This document shows positions 1 to 5,938 of a stretch of DNA of 6,544 bases, piece by piece. The translations under genes and the position numbers were made by a program. Numbering within the stretch: the stretch's first letter is position 1; each line of letters begins with the position of its first letter. The notes under the pieces are model-generated. The model saw nothing but the letters and a program-made list of their open reading frames with translations. It did not search any database and was not told where the DNA came from. Source of the stretch: Methanobacteriota archaeon (GTDB lineage Archaea > Halobacteriota > Methanomicrobia > Methanomicrobiales > Methanospirillaceae); assembly GCA_009779205.1 (NCBI GenBank), contig WRER01000044.1, forward strand, positions 1-6,544. The letters are read 5' to 3'.

Positions 1-1
1 A

Positions 2-292
2 ATAACCAGAGAAACTCCAAAAGTCTATCAAACGCTTCCGTACCCTGAGGTGAAAGGTCCACAGGCAGATCTGAATGGAGATGGATTAATAGATGATTTC
101 GATGGAAATGGAAAGATAAATGCAGCTGACATACAGCTATTCTTTAAAGCATATACTGGTGGACATCTAAGCGAGACTCCACTATTGTATGATTATAATA
201 AGAATGGACAACTTGATCTACAAGATATTATAGTATTTTCTCAATTATGGAGTAAATTAGAAGCATTTGAGATGATGTCAGGAGATGAATGA
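2..292 (+). CDS. C-terminal part of a dockerin-module protein (5' end outside window)
   Basis: The reading frame is open from the left edge to a TGA at 290-292, so this is the last 96 residues of a longer gene. A GTG at 50 could be taken as a start, but the frame continues upstream without a stop and the dockerin begins only a few codons later, so I treat the gene as truncated by the window. Residues 23-34 (DLNGDGLIDDFD) form an EF-hand-like calcium loop, followed by GNGKINAADIQLFF. A second loop lies at residues 64-75 (DYNKNGQLDLQD), followed by a helix with IIVFSQLW. Two such loops about 40 residues apart are the hallmark of dockerins, which bind cohesins in the presence of calcium. The stop overlaps the start of the next gene (ATGA), and that gene encodes a cohesin-like domain, which supports the assignment. 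The catalytic, adhesive or structural role of the protein lies outside the window. Confidence 0.85.
   Translation: MTRETPKVYQTLPYPEVKGPQADLNGDGLIDDFDGNGKINAADIQLFFKAYTGGHLSETPLLYDYNKNGQLDLQDIIVFSQLWSKLEAFEMMSGDE
68..277 (+). other. Dockerin-like module (two calcium-binding repeats)
   Basis: Repeat 1 has D-x-N-x-D-G at 68-85 and an Asp at loop position 12, then GNGKINAADIQLFF. Repeat 2 has D-x-N-x-N-G from position 191 and ends with Asp at loop position 12, then a hydrophobic helix. The first repeat, with its extra GNG loop, resembles the form common at the C-termini of surface proteins of methanogens. Loop 2 has Asn where loop 1 has Asp at position 5, so its calcium affinity may be weaker. 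This is a motif-level call by eye. Confidence 0.8.
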
Positions 293-1740
293 ACATGATG
301 CGTAACAGAATTATGATAAAAATTTTTACTGGACTCCTCCTCCTACTTTGCATAGGAGGAGTTCATGGTGCAGTTATAACCATTGATGGTACTGCACTTG
401 CAGGAAACTCTGAAAAAATCAGTGTATCACTCGATGAAGCACAAGCTGGCCTTGCAGGATATAAAATCCAAGTGACATTCAGCAACCCAACAGTTGAGAT
501 AACAAAGGTTGAATTCCCGTCATGGGCCGTGCTAAAAAGTGATGATCCAAAGCCACCTACAACATCTGTAGTTCTGACAGCAGTTGATCTCCAGTCAGAA
601 ATCCAGCCAGGAACAAGAGATGTTGACCTCTTCACGGTGGAGATTCAGTCAGATGGATCAGGGCATCAGATGCAATTGGATGTAAAAGAACTCACTGATC
701 ACTCAGGCAATCCAATTCCAACAGCGGTCGAAGGTGGATCAGGCTCGCATGTTTCAAAGCCACCAACAACACAACCAACAGCTGTGCCAACAACACAACC
801 AACAACACAACCAACAGCTGTGCCAACAACACAACCAACATCTGAGCCAACAACACAACCAACAGCAGAGCCAACATCTGAGCCAACAGTTGTGCCAACA
901 CCAGAACCATTAGCTGCTGCCTTCACATTTGAAGATACGAGATCATTTTATATTGCACCTACAACCTTCCACTTTGAAGATCAGTCTACTGGAAATCCTG
1001 AGGCATACTTCTGGAAGTTTGGAGATGGAGAGACATCTGTCGTCCAGAATCCACAGCATACCTATAGAAAACCAGGATTATATACCGTTTCATTAATTGT
1101 TTCAAAAGGAAGTGAAACAAGTACGGCAACATCAGACACCGTTATCCACATCATAGAGCCTCGACCAATTCCAATCCCACGTCAAAATGGTATCCTGGCT
1201 ATCGGATCAATACCACAGGGTGCAGATATTTATCTGAACGGTGCTTACTACGGCCAAACTCCAATTCGTATTCCGAATTTGACTCCAAATAGATATCAGG
1301 TTCGCCTGGTCAAACCAGGGTACCATGACTCAGTGACAACAATTCCTGTCTTTACTCCAAGCAGAGAAGGAGTAAACGGACCTGTGCCATCTTATGGCTC
1401 TGTAATTCTCCTCAAAGCAGTACCTCCAAATGTCGGCAAAATTGTAGCCGAACCATCATGGACTGGATCTGCCTATATCGTGACGTATCCAAAGGAAGTT
1501 GACATATACTTCGAAGGTATGGATGAGCCAATAGGCTCATCTGATGTCATGATCACACGCATTCCTATTGGTGAGTATAATATCACACTGAAACGAGATG
1601 GATTTGCAGATTGGCCCGGACAGATTAAGGTTCTGACTGGAAAGACGGTAATGCAGGTCTATCACTACGATTACCCAACCTATGGGCAGGTTGCATCTGA
1701 ATACTTCGATCAGCCGGAATTTGCAGAGGAAAGCGAATAA
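289..1740 (+). CDS. Secreted cohesin - Pro/Thr linker - PKD - PEGA protein
   Basis: This is a 483-residue exported, probably cell-surface protein. Residues 1-27 are a signal peptide (basic start, then a Leu-rich core, cleavage likely near VHG-A). Residues 28 to about 150 match a cohesin-like domain: a beta-rich stretch with the signature GLAGYKIQV (54-62), then FPSWAVL and a late DxxGxxI-type strand. Residues 159-207 are a tetrapeptide-repeat linker (PTTQ, PTAV, PTSE). Residues 211-289 are a PKD domain, with FWKFGDGE at 241-248, HTY at 257-259 and GLYTVSL at 263-269. Residues about 301-350 form a PEGA domain (IPQGADIYLNG, then TPNRYQVRLVKPGY). Residues about 395-450 form a second, weaker PEGA-like repeat. 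The C-terminus is acidic and has no membrane anchor. Translation is probably coupled to the upstream dockerin gene (ATGA overlap), with GGAG at 281-284; ATG codons at 295 and 298 are alternative starts. The role is inferred to be a scaffold or adhesin binding dockerin proteins. Confidence 0.88.
   Translation: MNMMRNRIMIKIFTGLLLLLCIGGVHGAVITIDGTALAGNSEKISVSLDEAQAGLAGYKIQVTFSNPTVEITKVEFPSWAVLKSDDPKPPTTSVVLTAVDLQSEIQPGTRDVDLFTVEIQSDGSGHQMQLDVKELTDHSGNPIPTAVEGGSGSHVSKPPTTQPTAVPTTQPTTQPTAVPTTQPTSEPTTQPTAEPTSEPTVVPTPEPLAAAFTFEDTRSFYIAPTTFHFEDQSTGNPEAYFWKFGDGETSVVQNPQHTYRKPGLYTVSLIVSKGSETSTATSDTVIHIIEPRPIPIPRQNGILAIGSIPQGADIYLNGAYYGQTPIRIPNLTPNRYQVRLVKPGYHDSVTTIPVFTPSREGVNGPVPSYGSVILLKAVPPNVGKIVAEPSWTGSAYIVTYPKEVDIYFEGMDEPIGSSDVMITRIPIGEYNITLKRDGFADWPGQIKVLTGKTVMQVYHYDYPTYGQVASEYFDQPEFAEESE
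763..909 (+). repeat. In-frame 12-bp tandem repeat coding for a Pro-Thr linker
   Basis: About twelve imperfect 12-bp units each encode a tetrapeptide starting with Pro-Thr. The order is PTTQ-PTAV, PTTQ, PTTQ-PTAV, PTTQ-PTSE, PTTQ-PTAE, PTSE, PTVV, PTPE. Many neighbouring units are identical at the DNA level (ccaacaacacaa is used repeatedly), which points to recent slippage or unequal exchange. The product is an extended, probably O-glycosylatable spacer between the cohesin and PKD domains. Because the unit is a multiple of three, copy-number change would alter linker length without breaking the frame. Confidence 0.9.
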
Positions 1741-2234
1741 TGCGCTACATTCCTGCCATACTTCTCATCTTTTTCTGTGCAGTGCTCAGCGCAGCTGGAG
1801 TCTCAGCAGCTGAAATTTCCGCCGAAGATATTGTCTGTCTTCCTGGTGAGGAAAAAGTAGTTGAAGTCTGGCTATCAGATGCTCCTACCGGCCTTGCTGG
1901 ATATATCATGACACCTGTTCTTCATGGACCCGTCATAGCAGACATATCTTTCATCCCTTCTGAGCAATTCGCACTCTTTGCTGTCGATCCTGATACTCAC
2001 ACGGTATCCGCACTCGACCTCAATGACGCCATAACTTCAGGAGCTGCTCCCTTCCTGCTTGGTACACTCCATATCTTGGCTCATGAAGCTGGAGAATGTG
2101 CACTGTACTTTGACATCGCAGAAATGACTGATGACATGGGAGAACAAATCGTGGTTGCCCAAACCGGCATCATAATCCATGTCAATGCAGAGGAGAGGCC
2201 ATCATCCATAATCGGGCTTCTAGCTCACCCATAA
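1740..2234 (+). CDS. Small secreted single-domain cohesin-like protein
   Basis: This 164-residue protein has a clear signal peptide at residues 1-23 (hydrophobic core, then VSA-A cleavage). The rest aligns by eye with the cohesin-like domain of the preceding gene. Both have EK-(V/I)-x-V-x-L, then GLAGY at residues 51-55, a middle aromatic strand, an AxDL turn at 91-94, and a final strand of the type MTDDMGEQIV (129-138). It therefore appears to be a divergent paralogue. Unlike its neighbour it has no linker, PKD, PEGA or membrane anchor, and stops about 15 residues after the last predicted strand. It starts with a one-base overlap (TAATG) and is preceded by GAGGA at 1726-1730, nine bases from the start codon, so translation is probably coupled. 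It may bind a dockerin partner as a soluble or non-covalently held unit. Loss of an original C-terminal extension cannot be excluded. Confidence 0.8.
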   Translation: MRYIPAILLIFFCAVLSAAGVSAAEISAEDIVCLPGEEKVVEVWLSDAPTGLAGYIMTPVLHGPVIADISFIPSEQFALFAVDPDTHTVSALDLNDAITSGAAPFLLGTLHILAHEAGECALYFDIAEMTDDMGEQIVVAQTGIIIHVNAEERPSSIIGLLAHP

Positions 2235-2235
2235 C

Positions 2236-2252
2236 TTTTTTAGCCTATTTTT
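2236..2252 (+). terminator. Oligo-T terminator after the cohesin/dockerin cluster
   Basis: Immediately after the TAA at 2232-2234 there is a run of six T (2236-2241) and a run of five T (2248-2252), with no strong hairpin before them. Archaeal RNA polymerase commonly terminates at such T-tracts. Their place directly after the last gene of a coupled cluster fits this role. Confidence 0.55.
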
Positions 2253-2402
2253 CGGCAGTTATAACAAAACGCCTGCCACGTGTCTGCGAAGAGAAAGAGA
2301 TCGACAATTCACCACATACACCAAAAGGCAAACTGAAAGTACTTCCATAGGAACCTGCTCAGCCACCTAAGCTTTATTCACTCAGATTGAAACTAGTAAG
2401 AT
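2253..2402. other. Intergenic region with no gene visible
   Basis: I see no convincing open frame or RNA gene in this stretch between the terminator candidate and hxlB. It holds a weak inverted repeat GGCAG/CTGCC (2254-2258 and 2273-2277, 14-base loop), a CACGTG palindrome (2277-2282), a short inverted repeat TTCC-ATA-GGAA (2343-2353) and a TATA-like element at 2372-2378. None of these is strong enough alone to name a regulatory system. Confidence 0.5.
2372..2378 (+). promoter_or_regulatory. Candidate TATA box for hxlB, implying a leaderless mRNA
   Basis: CTTTATT lies with its centre about 28 bases before the hxlB ATG at 2403. An archaeal TATA box sits about 25 bases before the transcript start, so transcription would begin at or very near the ATG. 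No Shine-Dalgarno-like sequence precedes that ATG (the bases before it read actagtaagat), which agrees with a leaderless message. The match to the TATA consensus is modest and the upstream BRE is not clear. Confidence 0.35.
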
Positions 2403-3059
2403 ATGTGTACTGTACATGAGGAACAGAGCTCCTCTTCATCACAGGAGGGTATAGCAAACCATCAATCTGTCCCGGAACTCATGGAAATACTTACGTCATG
2501 CATGGAAAATGTAATAGCCAAACTCAGCGTTGCACAGACTGAAGCACTGATTCAGGAGATTCTAAACGCAGAACGTATCTATGTATTAGGAGCTGGACGA
2601 TCTGGGTATGTTGCAAAAGCCTTTGCTATGCGCTTGACTCACCTGAAGCTGGATGCATTCGTTGTTGGAGAAACAGTAACTCCTGCATTCAGTCCAAGAG
2701 ACCTTCTCATTGCATTTTCAGGCAGTGGAAAAACATTGTCAACGGTCGAAGGCTGCCAAAAAGCAAAAGAGATCGGTGGCAGACTCTGTCTCATCACTGC
2801 ACAGGAAGACTCACCACTCGCACGGCTCTCTGACTGTATCGTCGTGCTTGACACAGACACAACTCATAACGCAGAAGATGACTTTGCGATCCGCCAGCTC
2901 ACTGGAAAGCATCGATCTATGACAGCACCCATCGCCCCCATTGCGACCCTCTTTGAGACAGCAGCACTCATCCTCTCAGATGCTACCATTGCTGCAATTA
3001 TGGAAATGAAACACAGAAACATCGATGATGTAGAACGAAGATTCCCAAACCTTCAATGA
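2403..3059 (+). CDS. hxlB: 6-phospho-3-hexuloisomerase (SIS domain)
   Basis: This cytoplasmic enzyme interconverts D-arabino-hex-3-ulose 6-phosphate and fructose 6-phosphate. In archaea lacking an oxidative pentose-phosphate route it works with hexulose-phosphate synthase, in reverse, to make ribulose 5-phosphate with release of formaldehyde. The SIS-domain signs are VLGAGRSGYV (61-70), FAMRL (74-78), GETVTP (89-94), the phosphate-binding SGSGKT (106-111) and FETAAL (184-189). At 218 residues it is longer than the roughly 180 of the Methanocaldococcus protein: about 24 extra N-terminal residues (a run of five Ser) and an insertion around 151-172. ATG 2403 lacks a ribosome-binding site; the next in-frame ATG, at 2481 (residue 27), gives a more typical length. 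The C-terminus reads RRFPNLQ where relatives I recall have an R-H-x-N-L pattern. It is followed 12 bases later by the PsiE-like gene, probably on the same transcript. Confidence 0.9.
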   Translation: MCTVHEEQSSSSSQEGIANHQSVPELMEILTSCMENVIAKLSVAQTEALIQEILNAERIYVLGAGRSGYVAKAFAMRLTHLKLDAFVVGETVTPAFSPRDLLIAFSGSGKTLSTVEGCQKAKEIGGRLCLITAQEDSPLARLSDCIVVLDTDTTHNAEDDFAIRQLTGKHRSMTAPIAPIATLFETAALILSDATIAAIMEMKHRNIDDVERRFPNLQ

Positions 3060-3071
3060 AGTGAGGCAGGT

Positions 3072-4142
3072 ATGAGCATTCGCAAATACTTCCAATTTCG
3101 AAACTTTAGAGAACTCCAACCTGTCGATAAGATTATCACCATATTTTCATATGTCCCGGTTCTCTGTTACCTGCTAGTGGCACTCCTTCTCTCTGTACTT
3201 GCGCTTTTTTCGTTAATTAATGCTGGAAATCTTATATTTCATGTGTTTGGAAATCTGGAGAGCGTCACAGTTGGAGTGTATCAAGCTTTTGAAATGTATC
3301 ATGCAATTCACGCCATTCTGTTAACTGTTATCATCATTGAGTTGTTTGAGACAGTAACGATCTACCTGCGTACAAAACAAATTCCAATACTCATACTGTT
3401 ACTGGTTGGACTTACCGCAATGATTCGTCATATTCTCATCTTTAGCTTCGATGAGGTAGAGGCAGTAGATATGGCTGCAACAGCAATCGTGATACTCGTG
3501 ATTGTATGTGGAATATATCTGCTCAAAAATAACTCCAACGTGACAGAAACAGAGGAGAGAATCAGTGAAAAAGCGAGTCAAGGAGAAGAAAATAAACATG
3601 AGCAGGAAGATGAACCACCTGAAAACGTCCTATATCTAGCCCCTGCTCCAGCTCCCAACACCTCTTCAGATTCATCTCCCATACAAAGTGGAACCGATAT
3701 TACTATTCGATATATCTCCTATATCCTTGTCTTCTGCTACATTATAACGGCATTACTTTTAACAATAATTGCTTTTATCTCGCTATTCATTGCAGGAGAG
3801 ATCGTTATGCTGGTATCATCCGGGCAAGGGGGTGGTTTCGGACTTGGAATTGAACACGCAATTTATGCCATCTTCCTCACCATTATCATCATTGGATTGT
3901 TTGAGACCGTGCAAGCCTATCTGACAAGCAGGCGTATTCCGATCTACGCCCTCTTAGTGGTTGGTGTCACGGTGACAATTCGATATATTTTGCTCTACAC
4001 TCTTGGCGGCATTGATTCAATAGAAGTCATAGCTATTTCAGCTGTTATGGTAGCACTTTTTGCTGGTTTATATCTCCTTCATAGAAATCCGCAAAAAAAT
4101 GAAGATAAAAGAAAGCACATCATCACCAAAAGGAATCTGTAA
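3072..4142 (+). CDS. Membrane protein with two tandem PsiE-like domains
   Basis: This 356-residue integral membrane protein is built of two homologous halves. Each half has about four hydrophobic segments: roughly 23-50, 77-93, 104-123 and 134-150 in the first, and 210-240, 262-280, 290-309 and 315-335 in the second. The halves carry matching cores, HAIHAILLT...ELFETV...YLRT..IPI at 77-106 and HAIYAIFLT...GLFETV...YLTS..IPI at 262-291, each followed by VG.T...IR.IL. Over 50 aligned residues I count 29 identities at a constant offset of 185. This pattern resembles the phosphate-starvation-inducible PsiE family, whose members normally hold one copy; its biochemical role is not known. The halves are joined by an acidic, then Pro/Ala/Ser-rich linker (about 153-208). 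The start is ATG 3072 with GAGG at 3063-3066. The gene follows hxlB by 12 bases, and its last 20 bases overlap the convergent DUF2070 gene. Confidence 0.8.
   Translation: MSIRKYFQFRNFRELQPVDKIITIFSYVPVLCYLLVALLLSVLALFSLINAGNLIFHVFGNLESVTVGVYQAFEMYHAIHAILLTVIIIELFETVTIYLRTKQIPILILLLVGLTAMIRHILIFSFDEVEAVDMAATAIVILVIVCGIYLLKNNSNVTETEERISEKASQGEENKHEQEDEPPENVLYLAPAPAPNTSSDSSPIQSGTDITIRYISYILVFCYIITALLLTIIAFISLFIAGEIVMLVSSGQGGGFGLGIEHAIYAIFLTIIIIGLFETVQAYLTSRRIPIYALLVVGVTVTIRYILLYTLGGIDSIEVIAISAVMVALFAGLYLLHRNPQKNEDKRKHIITKRNL
4093..4099 (-). terminator. Oligo-T terminator candidate for the DUF2070 transcript
   Basis: On the minus strand seven T in a row occur 24-30 bases after the DUF2070 stop codon, within a generally T-rich stretch (TTTC and TTTTATC precede it). 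This fits archaeal oligo-T termination. It lies inside the coding region of the convergent PsiE-like gene. I see no equivalent T-tract just after the PsiE-like stop on the plus strand. Confidence 0.5.
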
Positions 4143-5892
4143 AGAGAAGAATAAATGCAAGTATCGAGAGCAAAAACGAAAGCAGGATAATTATCAGTAT
4201 CACAGGAGCCATAAGTGGCAAGAATGATGAGATCGTACTTGCAAGCTGTGAAACCCGCTGATTTCCAAAGATCCGCACAGGTAACCAGCGGGTGTCCCCA
4301 GATACTGCTGTATGAACACAGTTCTGATATGCCTGCTGGACCACGTCATCGACATATGGCATAAACTGATCTGGCGGGATTTGTACACCGATCGCATTAA
4401 ATCCACTGAATCTATTGACCGAGTGAGTATCAGTTGTTGCTATCTCGCATTCATCCACCCAGTCAAACGACATGATATGATCCCGAACCAACTCACGGGT
4501 TCCAGTAACCATATTATTTCCATCAAACAGCACATACACCGCTCTGATTCCGTCTGCCTCCGTAACCAGCGCCATAATACCAAGATCTCCAAATCCTTGT
4601 GCCCGCGTGAATGGAACTAAAACACGTGCAACACCTACTTTAAGGGAATGTTGTTCTTCTTTTAAAAGCTCAGAAAATGCCTTGTTTGATGCCAGTACGT
4701 ACTCATAGCATAGAGTCGATCCTGGAGAGACCGACTGCGCCAGTTCTGAAATAGAATTATGTCCATCAACAAATGCAGTATGGGAAAACGTCTGCTGACC
4801 AGCGTTCATGATGGCCATTCCTATGGAATAATCAAGATCTTCCGTTATATTCGGAGAGCGGGTGCTGACAAGGAGCGCACAGTCTCCAAATACCTGAGCA
4901 AGCACAGATACCGAGCCAGCTTGTATACGCAGCGGCTTTGTCGCAGTTGTATGTGCATATGTTGCATTCCTTTGCCCGTGCCCAATAACTGTGATAATCT
5001 TTGAACACTCTTTTTCGGTAACGAGGTTATAGTCATGTGTCGAAGCACCGTGAAACACAAAGGTATACTCTCCAAGAGCTTCATGAAGTACTGCTGGAAG
5101 GTTTGCGCCACCTATATTCTCAATTGGGCCGGGATGTACAGAAGGAACGGTCAGAATGAACTTGTTTCCATCTTTCTGTGAGAAAAAAAAGGAAACCTCA
5201 GGAACGTAGACTTCTTCTCCTATCTGCTCAAACAACTCCTCCATTTTCTGCTCTCCTTCAATCGTCTGATTCATGAACGCATTTGCAAACGTAAAGAGAT
5301 TGATTCCAAAATTTTTCTCAAGAGGTCGTTCTACGATCTCTACAAACAGGAAAATGCCAAATGCAAAGAAGATGGTTATGAGACCTCCAAATAAAACAAA
5401 CTCCGGGCCAAAGTAGTAACTTCCAACCAGGAGTGCCAGTATGGGATGGATGAGTGCGACGCGGAGTGTTGGGCTGAACCGATCATCAGCAATTGCAAGA
5501 AGCAGCAATAACCTGACAAGGAGCATGACTCCAATGGATGTAGCGTGTGCAATCCCGACGATTTCCGGGTAGAAAACAAGTGTGATGAGAGGGAAAACAC
5601 TCAAAATAAGAACATCGACAAAGACAATAAGAGCAGACCAATCATATGTAAGCGTTCGATGATGGCGGGCTACCATCTTTACGCTCAAAGGAATTGTCAG
5701 GAGAGCTGGGGTGATGATAAGCCATAGCCCCATCATGGAGTGGGAAATATGACCATTCACCCAGGCAAAATAGGTAGCTCCTTCAACGATTAAGCCGAGT
5801 ATGATAATAAGAACAATGGAACTCTTCCAGGATTGAGCCTGAACAATATATTTTGCAAGATTTCCAAGAGCGAGCTCTCCTTGTTTTGACAT
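4123..5892 (-). CDS. DUF2070 family integral membrane protein
   Basis: This 589-residue protein matches the archaeal DUF2070 family in layout: about six hydrophobic segments in the N-terminal third (roughly 24-42, 54-74, 86-107, 111-135, 143-160, 164-187), a large hydrophilic domain (about 190-550) and one or two C-terminal hydrophobic segments (about 556-585). The hydrophilic domain carries clustered motifs that look like ligand or metal sites: SVHPGP (251-256), HGASTHDYN (281-289), GHG (304-306), DGHNS (376-380), FDGNN (456-460) and TDTH (487-490). The function of the family is unknown; I infer a possible membrane-tethered hydrolase. An in-frame TGA lies 9-11 bases before the ATG (5890-5892), which fixes the start. 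The only Shine-Dalgarno-like GGAG is 13 bases upstream (5906-5909). The gene follows the stalk-protein gene by 46 bases and ends overlapping the PsiE-like gene by 20 bases. Confidence 0.85.
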   Translation of the reverse strand: MSKQGELALGNLAKYIVQAQSWKSSIVLIIILGLIVEGATYFAWVNGHISHSMMGLWLIITPALLTIPLSVKMVARHHRTLTYDWSALIVFVDVLILSVFPLITLVFYPEIVGIAHATSIGVMLLVRLLLLLAIADDRFSPTLRVALIHPILALLVGSYYFGPEFVLFGGLITIFFAFGIFLFVEIVERPLEKNFGINLFTFANAFMNQTIEGEQKMEELFEQIGEEVYVPEVSFFFSQKDGNKFILTVPSVHPGPIENIGGANLPAVLHEALGEYTFVFHGASTHDYNLVTEKECSKIITVIGHGQRNATYAHTTATKPLRIQAGSVSVLAQVFGDCALLVSTRSPNITEDLDYSIGMAIMNAGQQTFSHTAFVDGHNSISELAQSVSPGSTLCYEYVLASNKAFSELLKEEQHSLKVGVARVLVPFTRAQGFGDLGIMALVTEADGIRAVYVLFDGNNMVTGTRELVRDHIMSFDWVDECEIATTDTHSVNRFSGFNAIGVQIPPDQFMPYVDDVVQQAYQNCVHTAVSGDTRWLPVRIFGNQRVSQLASTISSFLPLMAPVILIIILLSFLLSILAFILLFTDSFW

Positions 5893-5938
5893 GCAGATAC
5901 ATCATCTCCACAAGATATGGTATTTTTGGTCTTCAGAT

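Noticed and set aside
50..292. A complete 80-residue gene starting at GTG 50
   Set aside because: The same frame is open up to the left edge and there is no good ribosome-binding site before 50. A dockerin is normally the C-terminal module of a larger protein, so a 5'-truncated gene is more likely.
692..926. Two minus-strand open frames rich in Val/Leu/Gly across the cohesin linker
   Set aside because: They are the antisense of the 12-bp Pro-Thr coding repeat; the low-complexity sequence keeps all frames free of stops.
2254..2277. GGCAG/CTGCC hairpin as an intrinsic terminator or RNA element
   Set aside because: It has only five base pairs with a 14-base loop, and it lies after the T-tracts rather than before them, so it does not make a standard terminator.
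4312..5004. Plus-strand open frames (102 and 81 residues) inside the DUF2070 region
   Set aside because: They are antisense shadows of a gene with clear family features; they lack domain signs and good translation starts.
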